The notes beneath the pieces were generated by a model. The model searched no databases. It had not been told where the DNA came from and was given only the letters and a program-made list of their open reading frames with translations. From contig NZ_VSZO01000079.1 in NCBI RefSeq assembly GCF_008312935.1, positions 248,001 to 312,000 of the forward strand: a stretch of DNA of 64,000 nt, in the 5' to 3' direction. Shown here in pieces: positions 34,840 to 43,393 of this stretch. The position numbers were made by a program, and so were the translations under genes. The first letter of the stretch is position 1. The number at the start of each line of letters is the position of its first letter. The stretch comes from Roseiconus lacunae. Lineage in GTDB: Bacteria > Planctomycetota > Planctomycetia > Pirellulales > Pirellulaceae.

Positions 34840-36921
34840 CTACCACACCTGCCAAGTTTCGTCAAAGAACCCGGAATCAACGATCAATCCGGGGGCTCTC
34901 ATCGTCGGTCCATCGGTGACGTCGACGATCGCCCAGTCGGGTAGTTTTGGGGTCTGTCTGGCGTTGTTTAGGTAGTCATATTCGCGGAACGTGAAGCCGC
35001 TATTGATCACCAGATACTTCGACGTTTGAAGCGGGTTGGGGTAGATCGCAATGCCGGTGATGTTTGCTTGTCTGTATTGCTTCGATCCCAGCTTCAGAGC
35101 GTCACGGGACCACTGCATTGGCAGGGCGTCGCGCAGACGCTCTAACAGTGTATTGCATTCCGGATCACCGAAGGTCACCAAATGATGTCGTAGAATCATC
35201 TCCTTGGTGACTTCATGGTCGTTCACGACGCGTATATCCCCGCGGAAATGTTTTCGCCAGTGTGACATCGCGTGCTTGGCTTCTTGCTCATACCAAGCTT
35301 GAAGTTTCTCGTTTGAGGACTTTTTCGATGGCAACACGAACAGAAACGAGTCCATAAACGCATCGTCGATTGGCCCTTGAAGACCCGGTCTTTTGCGGAG
35401 GGAATCGTGATCTTCGGCGATCACCCAACGTCCTTGTTGCTTGGCGAGTGAGATCTCCCAAGAACGATCGGAGTGGATCGGGGGACCAATCAGTTGCGTA
35501 CCATCGATCTTTAGCACCGGTGAACAGGGAAAGTCGCCCGGCCATTGTCCTGATCGAAATGACAACCTCAAATGAGTGACGTTTTCAGTGTTGAGTTCGA
35601 TTTGTTGATCGTTCAAAAACGACGCAGTGACGTGAGCTTTTTCCCAGTGTTGTTGCAAGCCTTCGACGTGGACCCAATGCATGCGGTTGTAACGCAACGT
35701 GTAAGTTGTCAGGTCAATTTGTCTTGGTACGTCTGACTTCGCAAGCGACGCCAGAGACTTCATCCGTTGTTCGATTTCGACCTTGGAGTCATCGTGAATC
35801 TTGTGTTCGGTTTGAGGGCCGATCACATGAATCAAATCAATGTCATGTTCGGCCAATGCTGATTCCATGACGTCGGCGGCTTGTTTTTGCCGGTCGAGTT
35901 CACCGCTATAGGCGACGGTTGGACAATGGACCAAGTTGCGGGACCACGGCGGGCAATCGTACAGACGCCACAGTTTGCGCTGGAAGTCGGGAGTCCCGGA
36001 AAGGTCTTCTTGCTGGAACGATTTCAGGAACTCAGGGGTTTCCGAAAAGCCGGCGCCGGGATTGGCCGCGAAAAAGCGATCTGCGTAGTGTGTCGCGAAT
36101 TGCCAGCAGGCCGCGCCGCCCATCGAGAACCCTCGCGCGGCGATCTTGTGTTCGTCGACCGGGAGTCTTGATTGAAGATACGACAACGCTTCAAGAACAT
36201 CGATTTCGCCGGCAAACTTAAACGCATTGCTATAGCGACCGTAGGGATGCAGGACAAAGCTATCGTCCGGTGTGTACTGTCCGGCCGACTTTTGGCCGTT
36301 GAACAAAAAGTTGACTTCGCTCAGCTTCTCGCCGCGCCCGTGAAACCATAAATCCAAACGCCGTGGACGACTGTCGCCTTGGGCGAATCCTTTTGGGACC
36401 ACAACGGCGTAAGGTTGGAACGATCCATCGATCTTCGAACGGTAGCCGCCGACGATTAGCTGTTGTTGCTTGCCATCGCGGATGCCGATGACTTCTTCCC
36501 AAGAGACGCCTTCGTTGGCGAGTTTGATCCGATGTTCTGCCAGGTCGAGAAGTTGATTGGCGCTGTCGACTTCGCCTTCTTTGTAAAACTGGTTCAGTTC
36601 GATGGCCAATTCGACCGCACGAGGGAAGACTAAGACTTCCGGCTCAAGACTGCGTAACTCATTTCGCTTTTTCCGCGCCGTAGCTTGTTGCCATTTCTTG
36701 CTGTGCTGGACTGTCTGCTCGGCCTGAACCATAACGTCGGACCAAGACGCGCGGACGGCATCGCAGCGTTGGCGAAGTGATTGGATCACTTGCTGGTCGA
36801 TTTCGATTCCCGCTGGCGGGATCGGTCGGACAGATGAAGCAATGTTGTCAGCCGGACCATCGGCAAGGACGCCGAACGAGGCAAGCGGCATAAGGATCGC
36901 CGCAACGATTGAACGCAGCAT
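34840..36921 (-). CDS. Exported alpha/beta hydrolase (prolyl oligopeptidase/PHB depolymerase-like)
   Basis: 693 residues from 36921, where the signal LRSIVAAILMPLASFGVLA begins; the frame further upstream to 37146 would bury it. An N-terminal helical region (residues 30-130) precedes the hydrolase core: PYAVVVPKGFA, LDLWFHGRGEKLSE, IAARGFSMGGAACWQFATHYADRF with nucleophile Ser266, AYSGELDRQKQAADVME (acid) and TEHKIHDDS (His). A beta-rich C-terminal domain of about 250 residues follows. Such planctomycete proteins are annotated as prolyl oligopeptidase-like; the substrate is unknown. It is last in a minus-strand run starting at 38284. Confidence 0.88.
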   Translation of the reverse strand: MLRSIVAAILMPLASFGVLADGPADNIASSVRPIPPAGIEIDQQVIQSLRQRCDAVRASWSDVMVQAEQTVQHSKKWQQATARKKRNELRSLEPEVLVFPRAVELAIELNQFYKEGEVDSANQLLDLAEHRIKLANEGVSWEEVIGIRDGKQQQLIVGGYRSKIDGSFQPYAVVVPKGFAQGDSRPRRLDLWFHGRGEKLSEVNFLFNGQKSAGQYTPDDSFVLHPYGRYSNAFKFAGEIDVLEALSYLQSRLPVDEHKIAARGFSMGGAACWQFATHYADRFFAANPGAGFSETPEFLKSFQQEDLSGTPDFQRKLWRLYDCPPWSRNLVHCPTVAYSGELDRQKQAADVMESALAEHDIDLIHVIGPQTEHKIHDDSKVEIEQRMKSLASLAKSDVPRQIDLTTYTLRYNRMHWVHVEGLQQHWEKAHVTASFLNDQQIELNTENVTHLRLSFRSGQWPGDFPCSPVLKIDGTQLIGPPIHSDRSWEISLAKQQGRWVIAEDHDSLRKRPGLQGPIDDAFMDSFLFVLPSKKSSNEKLQAWYEQEAKHAMSHWRKHFRGDIRVVNDHEVTKEMILRHHLVTFGDPECNTLLERLRDALPMQWSRDALKLGSKQYRQANITGIAIYPNPLQTSKYLVINSGFTFREYDYLNNARQTPKLPDWAIVDVTDGPTMRAPGLIVDSGFFDETWQVW

Positions 36922-37199
36922 GATAAGAACCGGAAAACGGAAGGGGGAAAGGATGAGTTCAGCGTTGACCGGTCGCCGCCGCTTTGCCGCTGATTGAAGT
37001 CGTAGGGGGAGAGAGATGTCAGTTCGCAACCGAAGTCGCAGATCGTTTATTGATTGAGGTATCGCCGAGTTTCTGCGCAAATCGTCAAACTGCCGAGGCT
37101 TGGGCAAACTTGATGTGGCGGACCGGAACGCTCGGTGATTCCTCACGATCGTTGGGGTTCAAATCTAAATTTACCCCCTCCATTTATTGGGGCGAAGTA

Positions 37200-37871
37200 C
37201 TAGGAAACCAGGTCGGCTTCGGCCCAAAGACTGGGGTTTTCCGCTACAGGATACTCTGGACCGAGGCTGAGTGTTTGCCAGCCGAGTTCGCGATCGATGA
37301 CGATGAAATAGAATCCCAAGCGTGATTGGTCTTTCGGGGCAAATCCCGTCATCGCTGCCGCCGGGATCAAGCCGCTGAGTTCATAGCCGTCTTGCCGTGC
37401 GAGTGTTTTCAATTGCAGTGTATTCGGCGGTACCGGCTTGGGATTTGCTCGGGCCCGATTGATTTCGATCAGCGAGGCGACCGGGCGTCCTCGGGTCGGT
37501 CCGCCGCCGGACGGCATAAACAAGAAGCGATGACAGTACGCCGTCGCACGATGGATGTTGGGACTGCAGCGTGTATCAAGCCAAAGATGAAAGCCATCGC
37601 TTTCGTCCAAACGCGTTTCGCGACACCAGGGCAATTGCTTTTTACCGGTTACCTGGACATGAATGCCGATTCCGGTATCGTCCCAGGCAAGACGGACATC
37701 GGCATAATTATTCCGACCCGAGAGTGCCCCCAACGAAGCGATACGGCAAGTTTCCGGCAATGCCAAGCCTTTGCCTGTCCATTCCAATTTGTGCTGTCGG
37801 ATCGGAATTTCAAACCGAAACAACATCGTTGGATCAATGAACTTTTTCGGCTTGGATTGTGGAGCGTCCAT
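37200..37871 (-). CDS. CBM9/DOMON-like domain protein
   Basis: 223 residues. Motifs are FRFEIPIRQHKLEWTGKGLALPETCRIASLGALSGRNNYADVRLAWDDTGIGIHVQVTGK, then RLDESDGFHLWLDTRCSPNIHRATAYCHRFLFMP and SLIEINRARANPKP. This is the carbohydrate-binding family 9-like/DOMON fold found in planctomycetes as single-domain proteins. No signal peptide is visible, so it may be cytoplasmic despite the fold. The gap to the gene upstream is 56 bases, and 278 bases separate it from the hydrolase. Confidence 0.75.
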   Translation of the reverse strand: MDAPQSKPKKFIDPTMLFRFEIPIRQHKLEWTGKGLALPETCRIASLGALSGRNNYADVRLAWDDTGIGIHVQVTGKKQLPWCRETRLDESDGFHLWLDTRCSPNIHRATAYCHRFLFMPSGGGPTRGRPVASLIEINRARANPKPVPPNTLQLKTLARQDGYELSGLIPAAAMTGFAPKDQSRLGFYFIVIDRELGWQTLSLGPEYPVAENPSLWAEADLVS

Positions 37872-37927
37872 CGAGGTGTTTATCGAACGGCGGAGACGGT
37901 CGGCAAAATGGTGGAACCGCGATGGAG

Positions 37928-38284
37928 TTACTTGGCTGCCACGATTGCGGTGATCGTGTCGAGTGCCAGTCGCAGTGATTTAGCCGCCATCACGAAATTG
38001 GTATGGCCGCTCACTTCGGGCTGAATTTCCTCATAAAGCTCGGTCGCACGCCGAAGCCTAGAGAGTTTCTTGCGTGCCATCTTCAGGTACTTGGCTTCGT
38101 CGTCGACGTCATCGATCGGTCCGATCGCAAGAATGAAGTCGTAGATATCGCGAACGATGTCACGCAAGTCTTCGTCGTCTTCGGATTCGTCGGCATGCTT
38201 TAAAAAGGTGCGCACCATCCATAGGTGAGCGACTTGCTGGTCGATCTGAACGATTCGTTTATCAATTGGATCGGAAGGTGACAT
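37928..38284 (-). CDS. Small helical protein of unknown function
   Basis: Taking ATG 38284 gives 118 residues; the frame extends up to 38446, and those 54 residues (Ser/Ala/Asn-rich) may or may not be translated. The core is almost entirely helical: IDQQVAHLWMVRTFLKHADESEDDEDLRDIVRDIYDFILAIGPI and ARKKLSRLRRATELYEEIQPEVSGHTNFVMAAKSLRLALDTI. The fold looks like a four-helix bundle. No family named. The gap to the CBM9-like gene is 56 bases, suggesting an operon. Confidence 0.7.
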   Translation of the reverse strand: MSPSDPIDKRIVQIDQQVAHLWMVRTFLKHADESEDDEDLRDIVRDIYDFILAIGPIDDVDDEAKYLKMARKKLSRLRRATELYEEIQPEVSGHTNFVMAAKSLRLALDTITAIVAAK

Positions 38285-38460
38285 AGTCGATAAAGACTGA
38301 ACGGTCTTGTTTGCCTCGCTCGGCGTCGCACTGACGGCGGGCCAGGCGTTATTTGAACGGCCGGCAGATTGTGGTTCAGCCGCAACCTCGATAACGGTTT
38401 TTGATTGGCTTTTGGGATAAACCGTATCGTGAAGGCGACGGATCAATTTGCGGCTGCCGA

Positions 38461-38523
38461 GGTGATTGTTCGGGAACCGTGGCTAACGCCATTCGGCTAA
38501 TGCCCAGGCTGAACTGGGACAAA
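38461..38523 (+). repeat. Dispersed hairpin repeat, copy A
   Basis: GGTGATTGTTCGGGAACC leads into GTGGCTAACGCCATTCGGCTA, then ATGCCCAGGCTGAACTGGGACAAA. Two small hairpins are visible: GCC-ATTC-GGC and CCCAG-GCTGAA-CTGGG. Copies A and B differ at only three positions over 63 bases. Confidence 0.85.
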
Positions 38524-38586
38524 TCACTTATGCTCCGTTTAGACGAAATGCTGGGTTCGACTCATCAGCCGACGGGCGTTCGCCCC

Positions 38587-38649
38587 GGTGATTGCTCGGA
38601 ACCCGTGGCTAACGCCATTCGGCTAATGCCCAGGCTGAACTGGGACAAA
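38587..38649 (+). repeat. Dispersed hairpin repeat, copy B
   Basis: The same 63-base sequence as copy A, offset by 126 bp, followed by AATTAGAT. The AATTAGAT tail recurs at 39346-39353, close to copy C. Confidence 0.85.
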
Positions 38650-38676
38650 ATTAGATCTCGCGTTCGCGGTCCATTG

Positions 38677-39234
38677 CTAAGATTCGGTAGGCGTGTCGTT
38701 TGAATCGGCTGCGGGTGCCGAGTCGACTGCCGGTTGAGCGGCAGGCTTAGCCGGCGAATGCCCGTGTGGTGTGTAAGCTGCGGTCAGTATGATCCCCACG
38801 ACGACCAAACCCATGCCGACAAACATCAGCGGATTGCCTTCGTGGAACTTCAGGTACGACGCGATCGCGTTGACTGTGACAGCACCGCCAAAAACGATTG
38901 GCATCACGTAGCTAGGTTTGCCGCCGGCTTTGGTCAACGCAAACGTCAGGGCCAATGCCCCGAGAGCACCGAGCGATCCAGCCAAAAAACCCCACTTCAT
39001 TGCCGGTGCGTAATCACCGGTGTAATTGAAGTTATCGTTGAATGCCGTTCGCATCATGATCGATCCGCCACCGATCGCGATCACGAGGTAGGCGACACCG
39101 ATGAACAGATAAGGCTTGAAGGGACCCCATTTGACTGGGGAGTCGGCACCGGCACGGGCGTTTGTCAACGTCGGACCATAGAGTCCCCAGCAGAGGGCAA
39201 CGGCGAGTGCACAAAAAACAGCAAAGAGTTTCAT
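38677..39234 (-). CDS. EamA/DMT-like small membrane protein
   Basis: 185 residues with five hydrophobic segments: LFAVFCALAVALCWGLYG (N-terminal), PYLFIGVAYLVIAIGGG, MKWGFLAGSLGALGALALTFAL, YVMPIVFGGAVTVNAIASYL and PLMFVGMGLVVVGIILTAAY. The WGLYGP motif and the segment pattern resemble half of a drug/metabolite transporter, and similar five-helix proteins are common in planctomycetes. The C-terminus is Ala/Pro/Asp-rich and hydrophilic. Function unknown; transport is inferred only from topology. Dispersed repeats flank it on both sides. Confidence 0.75.
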   Translation of the reverse strand: MKLFAVFCALAVALCWGLYGPTLTNARAGADSPVKWGPFKPYLFIGVAYLVIAIGGGSIMMRTAFNDNFNYTGDYAPAMKWGFLAGSLGALGALALTFALTKAGGKPSYVMPIVFGGAVTVNAIASYLKFHEGNPLMFVGMGLVVVGIILTAAYTPHGHSPAKPAAQPAVDSAPAADSNDTPTES

Positions 39235-39397
39235 GGTGGAGGTTAGGGTGTTTCGTAGGAGGGCAAAGCGACGGGATTGGTAGCCCGTGGATAGGTACTC
39301 AGTCTCGGGAACGATCAGCTAGTGAAGTGTGCTTCGTCGGGACAAAATTAGATGCCAGTCATCACCCAAGGACGCCGGCACCGGGGCTCGCATCGCG

Positions 39398-39470
39398 GTT
39401 ATTGCGCGGAACCCGTGGTCAACCCCATGCGGCTGATCCTAAAATTGAACTGCAACAAAGCTTTAGATCT
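39398..39470 (+). repeat. Dispersed hairpin repeat, diverged copy C
   Basis: GGTTATTGCGCGGAACCCGTGG followed by TCAACCCCATGCGGCTGATCC and AAAATTGAACTGCAACAAAG aligns along its length with copies A and B but with several substitutions. It abuts the 3' end of ychF. Confidence 0.65.
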
Positions 39471-40554
39471 TGTGAAGGAAGTGACAAATGTCGCCGTCTT
39501 GCATGACATAGTCCTTGCCTTCCACGCGTAGTTTACCGGCTTGGCGAATTTCTTTTTCGCTACCGTAGGTTTCGAGGTCTTCGAGCGTGTAAACCTCGCA
39601 GCGGATGAATCCTTTCTCGAAGTCAGTGTGGATCACACCGGCCGCCTGTGGAGCGGTCGCACCGGCGGGAATGGTCCACGCCCGAACCTCTTTTTCCCCG
39701 GCCGTGAAGTAGCTTTGCAGCCCCAGTGTTTTGTAGGCCGCCTGGGCGATTGTGCTTAGAGCGGGGGCTTCAAGGCCGACATCGGCCAGCATTTCGGCAA
39801 GATCTTCGTCTTCGAGTTCGGCGAGTTCTGATTCCAGTTTCGCACTCACGCAAACGACGTCCGCTCCTGATTGTTTGGCATGTTCGCGGACTTTGTCGAC
39901 TAACGGATCTTTGCCTTCCAAGTCATTTTCGTCGACATTCGCGACGTACAGAATTGGCTTGGCAGTCATGAGACCGAAACTATGAATGGACTTCGCTTCT
40001 GCTTCGGTCAGTTTCAATGTGCGCAGCGGTTGTTCGGCTTCCAAGTGCGCGTTGCATTTTTCGATGGCCGCGACGCGAAGCTTCGCTTCTTTGTCACCAC
40101 TGCGAGCAGTGCGTTGGGCTTTGACCATCGCGTTTTCGAGCGTTTGTAGGTCCGCCAGCACCAATTCGGTTTCGATCGTGTCGATATCGGCGACCGGATC
40201 AACGGTTCCGGCGACGTGTACGACGTCTGGGTCTTCGAAGCAGCGAACCACTTGGACAATCGCATCGACTTGACGGATATGACTTAGGAATTTGTTGCCC
40301 AAGCCTTCTCCCTCACTGGCACCTTTGACGATCCCCGCGATGTCGACCAATTTCAGGGCCGCGGGAATCACTTTTTGCGGCGCAATGTATTTCGTGATCC
40401 GCTCTAGCCGCTCGTCCGGTACGTTGACGATCCCCTCGTTGGGCTCGATCGTACAGAAGGGGTAGTTTTCGCTTTGGGCGGATTGCGAACTTGTCAACGC
40501 GTTGAATAGCGTGCTTTTGCCGACGTTTGGCAGACCGACGATCCCGGCTTCCAT
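39463..40554 (-). CDS. ychF: Obg-like ATPase YchF (OLA1 family)
   Basis: 363 residues, the family's usual length, starting [21 protein letters not shown] at 40554; the frame reaching 40725 is an extension without support. The P-loop is GLPNVGKS, the switch region has [26 protein letters not shown], and the base-recognition motif is NVDE (in [10 protein letters not shown]) rather than NKxD, the change that gives YchF preference for ATP. The C-terminal TGS domain ends [21 protein letters not shown]. YchF binds ribosomes and responds to oxidative stress. Single gene with a dispersed repeat at its 3' end. Confidence 0.97.
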   Translation of the reverse strand: MEAGIVGLPNVGKSTLFNALTSSQSAQSENYPFCTIEPNEGIVNVPDERLERITKYIAPQKVIPAALKLVDIAGIVKGASEGEGLGNKFLSHIRQVDAIVQVVRCFEDPDVVHVAGTVDPVADIDTIETELVLADLQTLENAMVKAQRTARSGDKEAKLRVAAIEKCNAHLEAEQPLRTLKLTEAEAKSIHSFGLMTAKPILYVANVDENDLEGKDPLVDKVREHAKQSGADVVCVSAKLESELAELEDEDLAEMLADVGLEAPALSTIAQAAYKTLGLQSYFTAGEKEVRAWTIPAGATAPQAAGVIHTDFEKGFIRCEVYTLEDLETYGSEKEIRQAGKLRVEGKDYVMQDGDICHFLHKI

Positions 40555-40905
40555 CGATAGTATCTTCAGCAGTTTCTGTGGCTGGAATAAAAGGCAAAGC
40601 CTATCATCGTCGGCCCGGTTTTCGAAGGGTACAAGTCCCCGAAGGCGCCGGATCATGCTATCGCGTCGGGGCCCACGATGTCGACGTTGTTCGGCAAGCC
40701 AACACTTTTGGACGAGGGGGCGCACGGGCGACGCCGGAAAGTTTCGCTGGTCGTTACAAGCGGCCGGATTTTCGCCCGCGTGCGGCGCCGGACAGGGGTT
40801 TCTTGCAGAATTTCGCTCATCTGAGCCGACTAATTTTCAATCGCACGAAGCGGAATTCTGCAGTCAGGGAGGGCTATCGAGACTCGCAACCGAAAGGTCC
40901 CACCT

Positions 40906-41727
40906 GTGCGACGCTTTACACTCGGTGCCATCATCCTTCTCGCTGGTGGCCTGATGGCATTGCCATTTCGCCGTTCTGGCACTCCCGATCCTAGTCCCAC
41001 GCCGCCGCCTCGTTACGGCGCTCCTGCCGAAGCTCTCGACGATCGCCAGATTGAAATGCTGGTTCGTGAAGTCACCGCGGACGTCGACGTCCCGACCCTC
41101 TACGAGCCTCAGCGTGAGATGGTCCGTCGTGATCCCGCCGTGACCGCCAACACGTTGCCGCTGACGTACGCTGACACGGCGATTCCGTTGGACCCGGATC
41201 CTGTTTATCAACAGCGATTTAGCGCTGTCGCCTCGTCGACGGTTTCCCCGTCGATGTCTACTTTCGCGCAAGCGTCGTCACCGCAGGTGACTACCGGGGA
41301 CGATGCCAAGGCGACCAAAATTGCTGACTTTGAACGACGATTCGCGGGCAAGGCGTTCGTCGACGATTCCGTCGCTGAACTGATGATCAACCCGCAACCC
41401 GCTCAGGCGATTCCGCCAAGTCAACGCCGACCGTCAAGTGCGGCTCCGCTTGTCGCCGACCAGCAGCCGGTGCCGTCAGCGGCCGCCCCGCTGGTTGTCT
41501 CGCCTCGTTCACTCGAGATGACTCCTTCAGCCCCGGATCAGCCAGGCTCTCGGCCACAACCGTATGCGACATTGCCCGCGTCAGCCGCTCGCTTAACCGA
41601 TACGGTTCGATCAGGCAGTACGGTGCGTCCCAGTGATCAGTCGATCTTGCAATCATTGCCTGCGGGAGACTCGTCGATCGATCCCAACGCAAATCGGCCA
41701 AGGCATTGGATTGAGCAACCAGAGTGA
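40906..41727 (+). CDS. Proline/serine-rich exported protein of unknown function
   Basis: 273 residues from GTG 40906, starting MRRFTLGAIILLAGGLMALPF, a signal or anchor. The remainder is disordered and rich in P, S, A and T (SSAAPLVADQQPVPSAAAPLVVSPRS), with one ordered-looking stretch DDRQIEMLVREVTADVDVPTLYEP and another KIADFERRFAGKAFVDDSVAELM. No family recognised. It precedes lpxK by 72 bases on the same strand; the significance is unclear. Confidence 0.65.
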   Translation: MRRFTLGAIILLAGGLMALPFRRSGTPDPSPTPPPRYGAPAEALDDRQIEMLVREVTADVDVPTLYEPQREMVRRDPAVTANTLPLTYADTAIPLDPDPVYQQRFSAVASSTVSPSMSTFAQASSPQVTTGDDAKATKIADFERRFAGKAFVDDSVAELMINPQPAQAIPPSQRRPSSAAPLVADQQPVPSAAAPLVVSPRSLEMTPSAPDQPGSRPQPYATLPASAARLTDTVRSGSTVRPSDQSILQSLPAGDSSIDPNANRPRHWIEQPE

Positions 41728-41799
41728 TATGATGACTCGCATCGGTCGTTCCTGTTCGACCGATCAATCGAGATCGAGTTTGTTTCGCCGTGAGAACCG

Positions 41800-42903
41800 G
41801 TGAAGCGATCGAGTCATCCTGGGAATCGGATCAAAAGCTTGGACTATCGAGCAATCATGAGTGGTCGGCGTCGTGGCGTTTTTGCCGCGTTGATCCGCGC
41901 CGGCCTTCGCTTCGCTGAAATCCCCTACGCGATCGCGGTCGCAATTCGAAATCGAAATTTCGATCGTCAACCCGATCGAATTCACCGGGTGGATGTCCCC
42001 GTGATCAGCGTCGGAAATTTAACGACCGGGGGAACAGGCAAGACACCGGTCGTCGCATTCCTGGCCCAATGGTTTCGCGACCGAGGCATTCGGGTGGCCA
42101 TCGTCAGCCGTGGTTATGGCCGAGGCGAAGATGGTGAAAATGATGAAGCAAAAGAGCTTCATCAACGGTTGCCCGACGTACCTCATGTCCAAGATGCCGA
42201 TCGGGTCGAAGCGGCGCGGATCACCATCGAAGAGCTCGAAACTCAATTGATTGTGATGGACGATGGTTTCCAGCATCGGCGACTAGCTCGTGATCTGGAT
42301 ATCGTGTTGATCGATCTTACTTGCCCCTTCGGTTACGGGCATTTGCTCCCGCGGGGCCTGTTGCGAGAACCGTTGCGTTCACTCAAACGAGCGGACGCGG
42401 TGATTCTGACCCGCTGTGATTTAGCTTCCCAGGCAGAGACCGATGCGGCTATTAAGACGCTTCGATCTCACGTGCCGTCACTTCCTATCATTCGCTGTAC
42501 CCATCGCCCCAGCGGTTTGCTGACTTATCCCAACGCGGTTGCTCCCACCGAAAGTCTGCGTGGGCAACGCGTGGCGATTGTTTGTGGGATCGGCAACCCA
42601 GATGCTTTTCGGCGTACGCTTGAAGCGCTGGGTGCGGTGGTGGTCGACCAACTTTACTTCCCTGATCACATCGCCTACGACCGCCAAGAGGTAGAGCAGA
42701 TTGATCGTTGGGCCCGCGGCCTAAACGACGTCACTCGATTGATGTGTACACAAAAGGATTGGGTCAAGCTACGCTGCGATCGCCTTGGCGGCTTGCCGCT
42801 TGCCGCGATGACAATTGATGCGGAAATCGAATCGTCTCCAGAATTTGACTCGCTACTGAGTAGCCTCGCAGAACGAGCGGAAGACGCAGACGCATTTGGG
42901 TGA
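41800..42903 (+). CDS. lpxK: Tetraacyldisaccharide 4'-kinase LpxK
   Basis: LpxK phosphorylates the 4' position of the lipid A disaccharide precursor at the inner membrane. 367 residues from GTG 41800; the MSGRRRG Met at residue 23 is an alternative, but DYRAIMSGRRRG is itself conserved, so the upstream start is kept. Motifs are VISVGNLTTGGTGKTPVVAFLAQWF (P-loop), VAIVSRGYGRG, LIVMDDGFQHRRLARDLDIVLID and LLPRGLLREPLRSLKRAD. A complete enzyme. With lpxC and lpxA in the same window it supports a lipid A pathway. Confidence 0.96.
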   Translation: MKRSSHPGNRIKSLDYRAIMSGRRRGVFAALIRAGLRFAEIPYAIAVAIRNRNFDRQPDRIHRVDVPVISVGNLTTGGTGKTPVVAFLAQWFRDRGIRVAIVSRGYGRGEDGENDEAKELHQRLPDVPHVQDADRVEAARITIEELETQLIVMDDGFQHRRLARDLDIVLIDLTCPFGYGHLLPRGLLREPLRSLKRADAVILTRCDLASQAETDAAIKTLRSHVPSLPIIRCTHRPSGLLTYPNAVAPTESLRGQRVAIVCGIGNPDAFRRTLEALGAVVVDQLYFPDHIAYDRQEVEQIDRWARGLNDVTRLMCTQKDWVKLRCDRLGGLPLAAMTIDAEIESSPEFDSLLSSLAERAEDADAFG

Positions 42904-42987
42904 CTGCAAACCGATCTATCGATGCAACGGTTCGATCGAGTAGCCTTGTCGTCGGTGTTGAACTCCGAACGCTTCGGGACGTCCGTT

Positions 42988-43272
42988 ATGAACAGACCCA
43001 TCGATCACATTCGATCCCTCGTGCTGCTATCTGCTACCGCCGGGGTGCTTGGCATTTGCTCGGGATGCCAGACGATGGTTGAACGCGGCTGGATCGCACC
43101 GCCAGGGCCGATGAATTATCAGCAAGCTAACGCGGTGATTCACGATCCGTTTCCGCTGCCGGACATTGGCCCGGACGACAATTCGATGCGGCCACCGGAT
43201 TATCAAAACCCCGTTCCGTTACCGGTCAGAAACCAGATGAAGAACGAAGTTTCGCCTTGGTTGATGCCTTGA
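42988..43272 (+). CDS. Small lipoprotein, proline-rich
   Basis: 94 residues from the ATG at 42988: MNRPIDHIRSLVLLSATAGVLGICSGC is a lipoprotein signal with lipobox CSGC. The mature part is short and Pro/Asp-rich (PPGPMNYQQANAVIHDPFPLPDIGPDDNSMRPPDYQNPVPLP). The PFPLPDIGPD pattern resembles planctomycete 'membrane or secreted' short proteins. Function unknown. It lies 84 bases after lpxK on the same strand. Confidence 0.75.
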   Translation: MNRPIDHIRSLVLLSATAGVLGICSGCQTMVERGWIAPPGPMNYQQANAVIHDPFPLPDIGPDDNSMRPPDYQNPVPLPVRNQMKNEVSPWLMP

Positions 43273-43393
43273 CGCCTCGCGTCGAACGGTAAGTTCGGGA
43301 GGCATCACTTGGCAGGCGGCCACGGTTGCTAGGCTAAGCCGCAACCGCGGTCAGCGTATTGCGGCTGGTGCTTGGGGACGAAGCAACACGGCG

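Larger units (their letters stand above)
38285..38676. other. Intergenic region dominated by dispersed repeats
   Basis: 392 bases holding two copies of the hairpin repeat in direct orientation, 126 bp apart (38461 and 38587). A possible N-terminal extension of the neighbouring gene reaches 38446. Confidence 0.55.
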
